Positions 24,192 to 33,119 of a stretch of DNA of 48,192 nt are shown piece by piece. The position numbers were made by a program, and so were the translations under genes. This stretch comes from Lachnospiraceae bacterium (GTDB lineage: Bacteria > Bacillota > Clostridia > Lachnospirales > Lachnospiraceae), in the NCBI GenBank assembly GCA_017524035.1, contig JAFWUY010000142.1, positions 1-48,192 on the forward strand, read 5' to 3'. Numbering within the stretch: position 1 is the stretch's first letter; each line of letters begins with the position of its first letter. The notes beneath the pieces are model-generated. The model saw only the letters and a list, made by a program, of their open reading frames with translations. It did no database searches and was not told the origin of the DNA.

Positions 24192-25028
24192 ATGATGATC
24201 ATTAACCTAATCGAAAATACTGAAGGCAAGTCGGGATGCATCTATGCACACGGCTTGTCTTTTTATGTTGAGACAGCGCATCACAGGCTTCTTATGGATC
24301 TGGGACCTTCTTCGGATACCCTGGAAAATGCGAAAACGCTCGGCATAGATCTTGCTTTAGTCGATACCGTGATCCTGAGCCACGGTCATTACGATCATTC
24401 CGGCGGGATCATTCCCTTTGCAGGGATCAACGGAAAGGCTGTGATCTATATGCAGAGCACCGCGGCGGGAGAATATTATGCCGATGACGGGGAACACGCG
24501 GAGGGCGAGCGCTACAGATACATCGGTATCGACAAAAGTATTGCACTTCTCCCTCAGGTCAGGACGGTAAACGGTGATCTTGCGATCGATGATGAGCTTG
24601 AGCTGTTCACCGTCAGGAACAGAACCCATGCTCTTCCCTTTACCAATAAAAGGCTTCTGATCAAAACACAGGAAGGATTTGTTCGTGATGATTTTGCACA
24701 CGAGCATTTCCTTGTGGTGAGGGAAAACGGGAAAAGCATTCTTTTGTCGGGATGTGCACATAACGGGATCCTCAGCATCCTGGATGCATATACGGAAAAG
24801 TTCGGCTCAGCTCCGGATGCCGTTATAAGCGGATTTCATCTGATGAAAAAGACGGATTACCGCGAGGACCAGCTGTGTGAGATAAGATCCATGGCGGAAG
24901 AACTTAATAAGTATCCGACCCGGTTTTTCACCTGCCACTGCACCGGACTTCCCGCTTATGAAGTGATGAAGGAGATAATGGGGGACAGGCTTGAATATGT
25001 CCACTCGGGAGAAGAGATAAAGCTTTAG
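24192..25028 (+). CDS. MBL-fold metallo-hydrolase (COG1237-like)
   Basis: This 278-residue metallo-beta-lactamase-fold protein has the metal motif SHGHYDHSGG (His64, His66, Asp68, His69), a later histidine in LLSGCAHNGIL, and a C-terminal GFHL and CHCTG. That pattern is typical of proteins annotated as dihydropterin ribofuranosylaminobenzene phosphate synthase-like, a group whose bacterial substrates are mostly unknown. It is cytoplasmic with no signal peptide. The start ATGATG has no ribosome binding site, and a promoter points right at it, so it may be read from a leaderless mRNA. Confidence 0.82.
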   Translation: MMIINLIENTEGKSGCIYAHGLSFYVETAHHRLLMDLGPSSDTLENAKTLGIDLALVDTVILSHGHYDHSGGIIPFAGINGKAVIYMQSTAAGEYYADDGEHAEGERYRYIGIDKSIALLPQVRTVNGDLAIDDELELFTVRNRTHALPFTNKRLLIKTQEGFVRDDFAHEHFLVVRENGKSILLSGCAHNGILSILDAYTEKFGSAPDAVISGFHLMKKTDYREDQLCEIRSMAEELNKYPTRFFTCHCTGLPAYEVMKEIMGDRLEYVHSGEEIKL

Positions 25029-25136
25029 GACAAAAACCGGTACCTTGTGTGCAAAAAGCCGTTGGCAGCAGGCGCCGGAGGGATGTTATCCTTTACGCAT
25101 ATTGAAGGTTGCCGCCTCAGGCAGAAAGGATATTAC

Positions 25137-26312
25137 ATGGAAAATTTTTCATTTTATTCACCTACATGTTTCGTATTCGGCAAGGATTCCGAGGAAAAGG
25201 CGGGAAGCCTTGTTAAGAGATTCGGAGGAAGCAAGGTTCTTATCCACTACGGCGGAGGAAGCGTTGTCCGCTCCGGGCTTCTGGACAGAGTGAAGAAATC
25301 CCTTGACGACAAAGGCATTCCCCATGTGGAACTTGGGGGAGTAAAGCCCAATCCCAGGGACGGACTTGTATATGAAGGAATAGATTTGTGCAAGAAGGAA
25401 AACGTGGACTTTATCCTTGCTGTAGGCGGCGGAAGCGTTATCGATTCATCCAAGGCAATCGCTGCGGGTGTTCTGTATGACGGAGATTTCTGGGATTTCT
25501 ACAGGGGACAGTGGATAGAGGATGCCCTTCCCGTAGGAACCGTACTCACTATTGCGGCCGCGGGAAGTGAGGGAAGCCCCGATTCCGTTATCACCAGAGA
25601 AGACGGAATGTTCAAGCGCGGAGCAAGCGGTGATGCCATCCGCCCTAAGTTCAGCATCCTGAATCCTGCCCTTACCCAGACCCTTCCCCCTTATCAGACA
25701 GCTGCCGGGATCACCGACATCATGGCCCATCTGTATGAAAGATACCTTACCAATACAGAGGAGGTCGAGGTGACCGACAGACTTATCGAGGCACTTCTTC
25801 TTACAATGGTGCATGAAGGACCCAGGGTCATCGCAGACCCCGACAATTATGACGCAAGAGCCAATATCATGTGGGCCGGAACCATGGCTCACACCAATGC
25901 GGTAGGCGTGGGAAGAAGCCAGGACTGGCTCAGCCACACTATCGAGCATGAACTCTCCGCTCTTTATGACTGTGCACACGGCGCGGGACTTGCGGTCACC
26001 ATGCCCGCAGTATTTACATATGAGATGTCCCACAATGTGATGAGATTTGCGCAGGTTGCCGTAAGGGTATGGGGATGCCAGATGGATTTCGCACATCCCG
26101 AGGTCACCGCCAAGGCGGGCATCGAAGCCTTCAGGAACTTCCTTATCTCCATCGGAATGCCTAAGAATTTCGAAGAGCTCGGAGCTAAGGAAGAAGATAT
26201 CCCGAAGCTTGTGGATGTTCTTTGCAACGGCGACGGACGCAAGGGAACCATCTCCGGCTTTATTACTCTTAATGAGGAAGAATGCACCGAGATCTATAAG
26301 ATGATGGTATGA
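25137..26312 (+). CDS. Iron-containing alcohol dehydrogenase (butanol dehydrogenase type)
   Basis: This 391-residue NAD(P)H-dependent dehydrogenase belongs to the group III, Fe-ADH family. The nucleotide-binding loop is AVGGGSVIDSSKAIA, and the metal site includes the aspartate of GITDIMAH and the histidines of LSHTIEHELS and DCAHGAGLAV. It probably interconverts an aldehyde and an alcohol in fermentation. I use ATG 25137 with AAAGGA about 7 bases upstream; a longer frame from 25047 adds residues with no family match. It shares its last bases (ATGA) with the radical SAM gene, so the two are translationally coupled. The 108 bases upstream contain no clear gene or terminator. Confidence 0.9.
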   Translation: MENFSFYSPTCFVFGKDSEEKAGSLVKRFGGSKVLIHYGGGSVVRSGLLDRVKKSLDDKGIPHVELGGVKPNPRDGLVYEGIDLCKKENVDFILAVGGGSVIDSSKAIAAGVLYDGDFWDFYRGQWIEDALPVGTVLTIAAAGSEGSPDSVITREDGMFKRGASGDAIRPKFSILNPALTQTLPPYQTAAGITDIMAHLYERYLTNTEEVEVTDRLIEALLLTMVHEGPRVIADPDNYDARANIMWAGTMAHTNAVGVGRSQDWLSHTIEHELSALYDCAHGAGLAVTMPAVFTYEMSHNVMRFAQVAVRVWGCQMDFAHPEVTAKAGIEAFRNFLISIGMPKNFEELGAKEEDIPKLVDVLCNGDGRKGTISGFITLNEEECTEIYKMMV

Positions 26313-27178
26313 CACTTCTTAACGATCATCTGCAAAAAGAATACGGATGCAAGGTATATAAGATCGCCCTGAATGCCGGCTTTTCCTGTCCCAACAGGGA
26401 CGGAAAGCTCGGCACGGGCGGTTGTATTTTTTGTTCAAAAGGCGGGAGCGGAGAGTTTGCCCAGGACGAACACTTAAGCATTACAGAGCAGATCGAAGAG
26501 GGCAAGAAGCTCATCTCTTCCAAGATAAAAGAAGGAAAGTTCATTGCTTATTTTCAGGCATATACGAATACATACGCACCAGTTTCCACATTAAAAAAAG
26601 TCTTTACCGAAGCTGTATCACATAAGGATATTGTTGCTCTTTCCATAGCCACAAGACCGGATTGTCTCCCTTCGGATGTGCTGGATCTTCTGGAAGAATT
26701 AAACCGGATCAAGCCTGTCTGGGTTGAACTGGGTCTTCAGACCATCCATAAAAAGACTGAGGAGTACATAAGACGCGGATACGGACTCGAGGTGTACGAC
26801 AGAGCGGTTTCCGAATTAAAAAAACGCGGAATTGAGGTCATCACTCATGTCATCCTCGGTCTTCCCGGTGAAGATACCGATATGATGAAAGCTACGGTAA
26901 AATATGTATGCGATGCGGGATCTGACGGAATAAAACTTCAGCTGCTCCATGTGCTGAAAGGAACGGATCTGGAGAAGGATTACAGGGAAGGTAAATTCGA
27001 AGTCCTGACGGAGGATGAGTATATAAATATCCTCAAAGAGTGTGTGAAGATCATACCGGAAACGACCGTGATACACCGCCTTACCGGAGACGGGGACAAG
27101 AAGATCCTGGTCGCACCGCTGTGGAGCGGGGACAAAAAGCACATGATAAACCGAATAAGAACGGAAGTATTAAGCTGA
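26309..27178 (+). CDS. Radical SAM protein, TIGR01212/YhcC family
   Basis: A 289-residue radical SAM enzyme whose cluster cysteines are in CPNRDG and GGCIFC (Cys27, Cys39, Cys42; spacing x11 then x2), a wide spacing typical of this family. Other family segments are FQAYTNTYAPV, ATRPDCLP and VELGLQT. The cellular substrate is not established to my knowledge; the Elp3-like fold suggests RNA modification or anaerobic metabolism. The start overlaps the alcohol dehydrogenase stop by 4 bases. An intrinsic terminator follows 15 bases after the stop. Confidence 0.88.
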   Translation: MTLLNDHLQKEYGCKVYKIALNAGFSCPNRDGKLGTGGCIFCSKGGSGEFAQDEHLSITEQIEEGKKLISSKIKEGKFIAYFQAYTNTYAPVSTLKKVFTEAVSHKDIVALSIATRPDCLPSDVLDLLEELNRIKPVWVELGLQTIHKKTEEYIRRGYGLEVYDRAVSELKKRGIEVITHVILGLPGEDTDMMKATVKYVCDAGSDGIKLQLLHVLKGTDLEKDYREGKFEVLTEDEYINILKECVKIIPETTVIHRLTGDGDKKILVAPLWSGDKKHMINRIRTEVLS

Positions 27179-27193
27179 AAACAGCCTGCGGCA

Positions 27194-27220
27194 CCCCGGG
27201 ATCGTTCCCCGGGGTTTTTT
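27194..27220 (+). terminator. Intrinsic terminator
   Basis: CCCCGGG (27194-27200) pairs with CCCGGGG (27208-27214) across a short loop and is followed by TTTTTT. It closes the alcohol dehydrogenase/radical SAM operon. Confidence 0.9.
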
Positions 27221-27230
27221 GTTCAGGGTA

Positions 27231-27259
27231 TTAACGTAAGCGCTGCAGTGTGATAACAT
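27231..27259 (+). promoter_or_regulatory. Possible promoter of the SulP gene
   Basis: TTAACG (27231-27236), 17 bases, TAACAT (27254-27259) fits a vegetative promoter moderately well and lies just after a terminator and about 50 bases before the SulP gene. Confidence 0.4.
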
Positions 27260-27308
27260 TAATCCAAATGGGCTTTTATGCCTTGGAAAGGATACATATA
27301 TTTAGGAA

Positions 27309-28964
27309 ATGGAAAAATTAAAACCAAAGCTTTTTTCTGTCATGAAAAATTACACGGGAGCCCAGTTCGTTAAGGACCTGGTAGCGGGCGTCATTGTGGC
27401 GATCATCGCACTCCCTCTTTCAATAGCACTTGCGATAGCATCGGGCGTAGGTCCCGAAGCCGGAATCTATACCGCGATAGTTGCGGGATTCCTTGTAGCA
27501 TTCTTCGGAGGAAGCCGTGTACAGATAGCGGGTCCCACCGCGGCTTTTGCAACAATAGTAGCGGGTATCGTGGCAAGTGACGGAACCGAAGGCCTTATGG
27601 TTGCGACCATCATGGCAGGTATCTTCCTGATACTGATGGGATTCTTCAGATTCGGAAATCTTCTTAAATATATCCCCTATACCATCACGACCGGATTTAC
27701 AGCGGGTATTGCCGTTACTCTTTTCATCGGACAGATCAAGGATTTCACCGGCATCGTGTATATGAACGGTGAAAAGCCCATCGAGACTTCCGAGAAGATA
27801 ATGGCTCTCGTTAACAATATTTCCACGATCAATATTCAGGCGGTCCTTATCGGAGCGCTTGCTCTTGCGATACTTATCATCTGGCCCATGATCTTCAAGA
27901 AGATCCCCGGCTCCCTTATCGCAGTCATCGTAACCGCAGCTATCGTTAAGGTCTTCAACCTTGATGTAAACACCATCGGAAAGGCATTTAACGATATCCG
28001 TGCCGGTCTTCCGCCCATCACATTCAGTACATCCGTCTTTTCGATCAATGTCATAAGATCCCAGATTCCGAATGCTGTCACCATCGCACTGCTTGCCGGG
28101 ATCGAGTCACTCCTTTCCGCGGTTGTTGCCGATTCGATGATCGGTTCCAAACACAGATCCAATATGGAGCTCATCGCACAGGGTATCGCCAACATCGGTT
28201 CAGCATGTTTCGGAGGAATCCCCGCTACCGGTGCGATCGCAAGAACCGCTGCCAATATCAAGAACGGCGGACGTACTCCCATTGCGGGAATGGTACATTC
28301 GATCTCGCTTGTGCTTGTTGTTCTTTTCATGATGCCTCTTGCAAAGCTGATCCCCATGCCCTGCATCGCTGCGATACTTTTCCAGGTTGCTTACAATATG
28401 AGCGGCTGGAGGAATTTCTACAAGCTCTGCAAATCATCACCCAAGAGTGACATCCTTGTACTCGGCATCACCTTCGTTCTTACCGTGGTATTCGATCTTG
28501 TTGTTGCGATCGAGGTGGGAATCGTGCTTGCCGCACTTCTGTTCATGAAGAGAATGAGCGACGTTACTTCCGTTGAAGGCTGGAAGGAGATCGATGACGA
28601 GAACGATCCTGACAGCATTTCGCTCAGGGTCATCCCCGAGCACACAGTTGTTTATGAATTTTCCGGCCCCATGTTCTTCGCAGCGGCAGGCAAGATCCTG
28701 AACATCTCTTTTAAGGAAGATACCAAAGTCCTTGTCATCAGAATGAGAAGCGTACACGCGATCGATGCCACCGCAATGCACAACCTCGAGCAGCTCTATG
28801 AGGATTGCAAAAAGAGAAACATCACCATCGTTCTTTCCCATGTAAACGAACAGCCTATGACCGTCTTTAAGAAGGACGGATTTGATAAGATGATCGGCGA
28901 AGAGAATTTCCGTCCCCATATAGACGAAGCACTGAAGCGCGCCGAGGAGCTGTCAAAACAGTAA
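27309..28964 (+). CDS. SulP family anion transporter with STAS domain
   Basis: A 551-residue membrane transporter. The transmembrane part (about 20-410) includes the SulP core segments VAIIALPLSIALAIASGVGP and GGSRVQIAGPTAAF, as well as CFGGIPATGAIARTAANI. A cytoplasmic STAS domain (about 440-545) follows, with AIDATAMHNLEQLYEDCKKR. SulP proteins move sulfate, bicarbonate or dicarboxylates in bacteria; the substrate cannot be fixed here, and no sulfate-assimilation genes are nearby. The ribosome binding site is unusual: AGGA is too close to ATG 27309 and GGAAAGGA is about 16 bases away. The NUDIX gene starts 6 bases after the stop. Confidence 0.9.
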   Translation: MEKLKPKLFSVMKNYTGAQFVKDLVAGVIVAIIALPLSIALAIASGVGPEAGIYTAIVAGFLVAFFGGSRVQIAGPTAAFATIVAGIVASDGTEGLMVATIMAGIFLILMGFFRFGNLLKYIPYTITTGFTAGIAVTLFIGQIKDFTGIVYMNGEKPIETSEKIMALVNNISTINIQAVLIGALALAILIIWPMIFKKIPGSLIAVIVTAAIVKVFNLDVNTIGKAFNDIRAGLPPITFSTSVFSINVIRSQIPNAVTIALLAGIESLLSAVVADSMIGSKHRSNMELIAQGIANIGSACFGGIPATGAIARTAANIKNGGRTPIAGMVHSISLVLVVLFMMPLAKLIPMPCIAAILFQVAYNMSGWRNFYKLCKSSPKSDILVLGITFVLTVVFDLVVAIEVGIVLAALLFMKRMSDVTSVEGWKEIDDENDPDSISLRVIPEHTVVYEFSGPMFFAAAGKILNISFKEDTKVLVIRMRSVHAIDATAMHNLEQLYEDCKKRNITIVLSHVNEQPMTVFKKDGFDKMIGEENFRPHIDEALKRAEELSKQ

Positions 28965-28970
28965 GGTTCA

Positions 28971-29444
28971 ATGAGAATATCCACGCTCTGCTATATACAA
29001 AAGGATAACAAGGTTCTCTTTTTATACAGGAATAAAAAGAAGAACGATCCCAACGCCGGAAAGTGGATCGGCATCGGCGGAAAGACCGAGCCCGGTGAGA
29101 CACCGGAGAGGTGTGTTAAGCGTGAGGTTTTTGAAGAGACCGGACTTACCCTTACCGAGTATCATTTTCATGGAGTGATCAGGTTCATTTCGGAAATGTG
29201 GGAAGATGAAGATATGTATCTTTATTCCGCAACGGGCTTTGAAGGTGAGCTTCGCACCGACTGTGACGAAGGTGAGCTTAAGTGGATCGAAAGAAGTAAG
29301 ATCGGGGAACTTCCGATGTGGGAGGGAGACAGCTATTTCCTGAAGGCACTTCTGGAAGGACGCGACAGGATCAATATGATCCTCACATATGAAGGCAGGG
29401 GCGATGAAGAGCACCTTGTCAAAGTAACGGATCTTGAAGACTGA
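28971..29444 (+). CDS. NUDIX hydrolase, MutT-like
   Basis: A 157-residue NUDIX protein. The Nudix box G-x5-E-x7-REVFEETGL is complete (about residues 37-60). The extended match to 8-oxo-dGTP diphosphatases includes KWIGIGGKTEPGE and ELKWIERSKIGELPMWEGD. It probably cleans the nucleotide pool of oxidised dGTP; other nucleoside diphosphate derivatives are possible. It is in the same direction as, and 6 bases after, the SulP transporter gene. Confidence 0.88.
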   Translation: MRISTLCYIQKDNKVLFLYRNKKKNDPNAGKWIGIGGKTEPGETPERCVKREVFEETGLTLTEYHFHGVIRFISEMWEDEDMYLYSATGFEGELRTDCDEGELKWIERSKIGELPMWEGDSYFLKALLEGRDRINMILTYEGRGDEEHLVKVTDLED

Positions 29445-29467
29445 ATCAACAAAACGGAGTCAGTATC

Positions 29468-31462
29468 TTGGAAGAAACAGTTAAGAAAAAAAGAAAATTC
29501 CGGTGGACGGAGCTCCTGTTTGCCGCACTGTGCGCCGCATTCGTAACCTGCGGAAGAAGCGTCTACAATTACAACACCCTTGTTGATATTTATTACAGGC
29601 CCATGGAGTACGGAGCCCTGTTTCTTTTCATGTTCCTTCCGCTTATATTTGTATTTGCGCTTGTCGGTGCGGGAGTAAGAAAGTCACTGCAACCGGTTCA
29701 AAAGAAAGAAAACGATGAAAAGTCCGGAACCCATAAGTTCTTTCCGGTTATCACTTCCCTCCTCGTTATCGGAGCAGGCCTGACCGCACTTTTTTCTTAC
29801 TTTCCGGGAATCCTCGGATATGATTCGGAGTGGCAGACTCTTCAGGCTTTCGGACTTATGCCTCTTTCCAATCATCATCCCGTTCTTCATACACTTATCT
29901 GGAATTTCTTCATCGCACTTGAATGGTTCGGAGTTCCGCACCCTTACGGACTCTTTATCTATTGCATCGTTCAGATCCTTATCGTTGCCGGAGTGTGCGG
30001 ATACGTGACGGACGCCGAGGTGAAGGCCGGATGCAGATGGCCCGTTCCTGTCATAACAATGCTCTACTATGCACTGTATCCCGCATTTTCCGTCTTTTCG
30101 GTCGAGATGACCAAGGACGTTCTCTTTTCCTGTGTGGTCGTAAGATTATTCCTTCGCTTTACAGCCGTGGGATCTTATACAACCGATTCCGAAGCCGAAG
30201 ATCTTAAAAAGAAGCTTTCGAAAAAAGAGAAATTAAATATATTCGGAATCTTTTTCCTCACTGCCATCGGATGTCTTCTCAGAAATAATTTCCTTCCCGC
30301 AGCAGGAGCAATGGTGATCGTTCTTTTTATCATGAGAAAAAAGAACGGAATGAAGAAAGCACTGCTTTCGGTGCTTGCCGGAGTTGCGATCGCGGCCTGC
30401 GTCATGCGGATAGTGTATCCGCATGCAGGTGTGGAGAAGACGGAATCCCATGAGCTTCTCAGCGTGCCGGTAAACCAGATCTCTTCCGTATATGTAAGCA
30501 GGTATCCGGAGCTTACCACCGCGGAAAGATTCATCATTGACAATTACATGGAAGCCGGAAGATACAATCCCAGGCTTGCGGATTCGGTGAAGTTTACTTT
30601 TAACGATGCGCTTTACGATTCGGATAAGTCGGCATTCTGGGATCTGTATATGCATATGTTCAGGAAATACCCTTATGAATTCGCGGATGCTTTCCTTACC
30701 CAGAATGTACAGCTCTGGTATCCCGGAGCAAGGATGACGGACAGATATGCCGCAAGAAAGTATATCGAAACGGAGAATGTTTATCTTCCCGTATATATGA
30801 TCACGGCCGGCTCGCAGTTACCGGAGATGCGCGGATTCTATGATATGGTTTTTGCGGAGATCGAGCATAGCGGAGTGGCCGGAGGACTTCCTTTCTCGCT
30901 TTCGATTCCTTTCTATTCGATACTTCTGGGATTCTATATTGCGATCAAGGCTAAGCGCCCGGGCTATACTGCGGGAGTATTTATGTCGTTCTTCCTCTGG
31001 GGAACTTATCTGCTCGGACCCGTTGCGGCATTCAGATATATGTACCCCTTCTTCCTTCTGATCCCCGTGATCCTTATACCCGTCTTCTCACGCGGAACCG
31101 TTCTCTCGGAAAAGGCAGAAGCCGGCGCATCCGAAGACGACAGCTCCAGGGAAAAGACAGAAGAGAAATCCGGGGACGAAAACTCTGAAAAAGAAAAGTC
31201 TGAGAAAAAGATAGAAGAGAGATCAAAGGACGACAGTTCCGGGAAAGAAGAGAGATCCGCAGACAAGATCTCCGAGGAAAAGCCGGAAGAAAAATCCGCA
31301 GACGACGGCTCTGAGGAAAGGAAAGACGAGAAATCCGGGGAAGACAACTCCGAAGATAAGCAGGAAGAAAAAGACAGATCCGTATCGGAAAAAGCTGAAG
31401 TAAACAGCGAAAGCGGGTCCGGCGAAAAAAACGTCAAGGCAGCAGATGAAGATAAAGTATGA
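29468..31462 (+). CDS. DUF6020-like polytopic membrane protein with charged repeat tail
   Basis: A 664-residue protein from a TTG start (CGGAG 8 bases upstream). Residues about 12-545 form a polytopic membrane region with a conserved loop LGYDSEWQTLQAF followed by PLSNHHPVLHTL, matching a DUF6020-like GT-C-type family of Bacillota presumed to act in surface polysaccharide or cell-wall assembly. Residues about 548-664 are a hydrophilic tail of Glu, Lys, Asp and Ser, with degenerate repeats such as EEKSGDENSE, EEKSADDGSE and EKSGEDNSED. The tail follows the last membrane helix. Its coding end overlaps the next membrane-protein gene by 17 bases. No catalytic role is proven. Confidence 0.7.
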   Translation: MEETVKKKRKFRWTELLFAALCAAFVTCGRSVYNYNTLVDIYYRPMEYGALFLFMFLPLIFVFALVGAGVRKSLQPVQKKENDEKSGTHKFFPVITSLLVIGAGLTALFSYFPGILGYDSEWQTLQAFGLMPLSNHHPVLHTLIWNFFIALEWFGVPHPYGLFIYCIVQILIVAGVCGYVTDAEVKAGCRWPVPVITMLYYALYPAFSVFSVEMTKDVLFSCVVVRLFLRFTAVGSYTTDSEAEDLKKKLSKKEKLNIFGIFFLTAIGCLLRNNFLPAAGAMVIVLFIMRKKNGMKKALLSVLAGVAIAACVMRIVYPHAGVEKTESHELLSVPVNQISSVYVSRYPELTTAERFIIDNYMEAGRYNPRLADSVKFTFNDALYDSDKSAFWDLYMHMFRKYPYEFADAFLTQNVQLWYPGARMTDRYAARKYIETENVYLPVYMITAGSQLPEMRGFYDMVFAEIEHSGVAGGLPFSLSIPFYSILLGFYIAIKAKRPGYTAGVFMSFFLWGTYLLGPVAAFRYMYPFFLLIPVILIPVFSRGTVLSEKAEAGASEDDSSREKTEEKSGDENSEKEKSEKKIEERSKDDSSGKEERSADKISEEKPEEKSADDGSEERKDEKSGEDNSEDKQEEKDRSVSEKAEVNSESGSGEKNVKAADEDKV

Positions 31463-33107
31463 TCCGAAAAAAATCATATTGATACTGCTTACGCTGGCAG
31501 CAGGCGTTAAGCTTGCGGCCTGGGGCTGGACCATTGACGAGGGCTATGCATTTGCGATGGGCAACCGCCTTGTACAGGGTGACCGTCTTTTTACGGATAT
31601 GTGGGAGCTTCACCAGACCTCCGCGTATGCGGTTTTCTTTTTTCTGAAGATCTTCAGGGCACTGACTTCATCCTGCGAAGGTGAGGTTCTGTTCGTACGC
31701 GCCGCCGGAGCCGTTATCCAGTTCATTGTCTCATTCATTCTGTATCTTGATCTTAAGAAGCATATGCCTTCCGACAAGGCATTCCTGCTTGCGGTAATCT
31801 ATGCAAATCTTTCGCCGAAGCAGATGTCCACACCCGAGCATTCCAACATTCTCAACTGGACCTCAACCCTTGTTCTCATCTGCATCGATTCACTTTGGTC
31901 CCTGAAAAAGGAAGACAAAAAGATTAAAGCATACGGCCTTCCGATCCTGACCGGAAGCCTGCTGTCACTCTGCGTTCTTTCATATCCGCAGGCGATCATC
32001 TTCGCGGCCTTCGTGTTTGTACTGATCCTTATAAAGGGAGAGGGCAGGGTTAAGAATTTCGTGACGGTTCTTGGCACCTGCGCGGTACTGGCGCTTGCTT
32101 TTATCCTTTATATCCTGAAGAGACTTCCGCTTCCCGCACTTTTCGATACGGTCGGGAACATGATCGCAGTCGATTCCACGCATGTCGGCGGGCTTGCAAA
32201 GTTCCTCGGATATATGAAGGACTGCGGAATACTGATCCTTTTCGTCTTTGGCTTCGGAATCCTTTCCTATATAACATCCGCGCTTTTCAAAAGCGAAAAG
32301 CTGCTCGTACCTCTCGCGGTCCTCTATGTATTTACCTGGAAGTTCCTACATATAATGCTCAGGTTCGATCATTATTCGGTTGAATTCACCTTCGGCGGCG
32401 TCCTGATCGTCATCATCACAGCGCTGATAAGCGCATTTCGAAGGAAGCAGGTGTCCGGTGACAATAAGGGACTGCTCCTTCTCTACGGCGGGGGCAGTGC
32501 GGCTGTATTCCTGACGGTACTTGTCGCGTGCAACCAGAGCGTGTTTTCATCCGCAAAATATCTGTCCTGTGCGGTCGTCGCTGCACTGGCGGTCTCTGTT
32601 GACATTACCGGCAAAAAGGAAAAGATCGTAACCTTCATTGGCGTCATCATGATCATCCTGGTCAATATGGTTCAGCTGGGCAATCCTTCGAATAAACTGC
32701 TGAACATAACCGATGCGGATGCAAGGGTTCCGGCCGGTCCGCAGAAGGGACTGATCATGGAGAGATTGTACGCCAATAAGGCACGCATTGATTTCGAAGA
32801 GCTTCCCGCGATACTTGATAATGCGGACTTTGTCATGATCACCGGAGATGCGGTCACGTACCTTTACACGGATGCGCGGATCGGAAACGGCTCCACGATA
32901 ATGACCGAAGACTACGGTGAGAGATTCGGTATATACTGGGATGTCTATCCCGAAAAGAAGCCCGATATCATAGCGATAGAGTGCTACGACGGCCTGCTCG
33001 ATTACAGGGTCGAAAGATCCTGGCTTTATGAATATGCGACAGGTGAGTTTGGCGCGGATGAAGTTATCGACACAACATATTACAGACTTTATATAAGAAA
33101 TAACTGA
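31446..33107 (+). CDS. GT-C-like polytopic membrane protein
   Basis: This is a 553-residue protein with about ten to twelve hydrophobic helices. The first extracytoplasmic loop begins with WTIDEGYAFAMGNRLVQGD, an acidic motif placed as in GT-C glycosyltransferases of the ArnT/PMT/mannosyltransferase type that use lipid-linked sugars. A soluble C-terminal part (about 430-553) has DFVMITGDAVTYLYTDAR. The name of the family is not certain. The gene begins within the 3' end of the DUF6020-like gene, so the pair is probably one functional unit making or decorating a surface polymer. Confidence 0.6.
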   Translation: MKIKYDPKKIILILLTLAAGVKLAAWGWTIDEGYAFAMGNRLVQGDRLFTDMWELHQTSAYAVFFFLKIFRALTSSCEGEVLFVRAAGAVIQFIVSFILYLDLKKHMPSDKAFLLAVIYANLSPKQMSTPEHSNILNWTSTLVLICIDSLWSLKKEDKKIKAYGLPILTGSLLSLCVLSYPQAIIFAAFVFVLILIKGEGRVKNFVTVLGTCAVLALAFILYILKRLPLPALFDTVGNMIAVDSTHVGGLAKFLGYMKDCGILILFVFGFGILSYITSALFKSEKLLVPLAVLYVFTWKFLHIMLRFDHYSVEFTFGGVLIVIITALISAFRRKQVSGDNKGLLLLYGGGSAAVFLTVLVACNQSVFSSAKYLSCAVVAALAVSVDITGKKEKIVTFIGVIMIILVNMVQLGNPSNKLLNITDADARVPAGPQKGLIMERLYANKARIDFEELPAILDNADFVMITGDAVTYLYTDARIGNGSTIMTEDYGERFGIYWDVYPEKKPDIIAIECYDGLLDYRVERSWLYEYATGEFGADEVIDTTYYRLYIRNN

Positions 33108-33119
33108 TCGGAGGAAGAA

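Noticed and set aside
25029..25136. Riboswitch ahead of the alcohol dehydrogenase gene
   Set aside because: The stretch is G/C-rich and could fold, but I could not match it to any known riboswitch core and saw no terminator.
25446..26315. 289-codon minus-strand frame opposite the alcohol dehydrogenase
   Set aside because: The + strand protein carries full family motifs; the reverse frame has a composition typical of antisense reading and no start signal.
31006..31437. Serine- and phenylalanine-rich minus-strand frame opposite the charged tail
   Set aside because: It is the reverse reading of the Glu/Lys/Ser repeat, which explains its low complexity.
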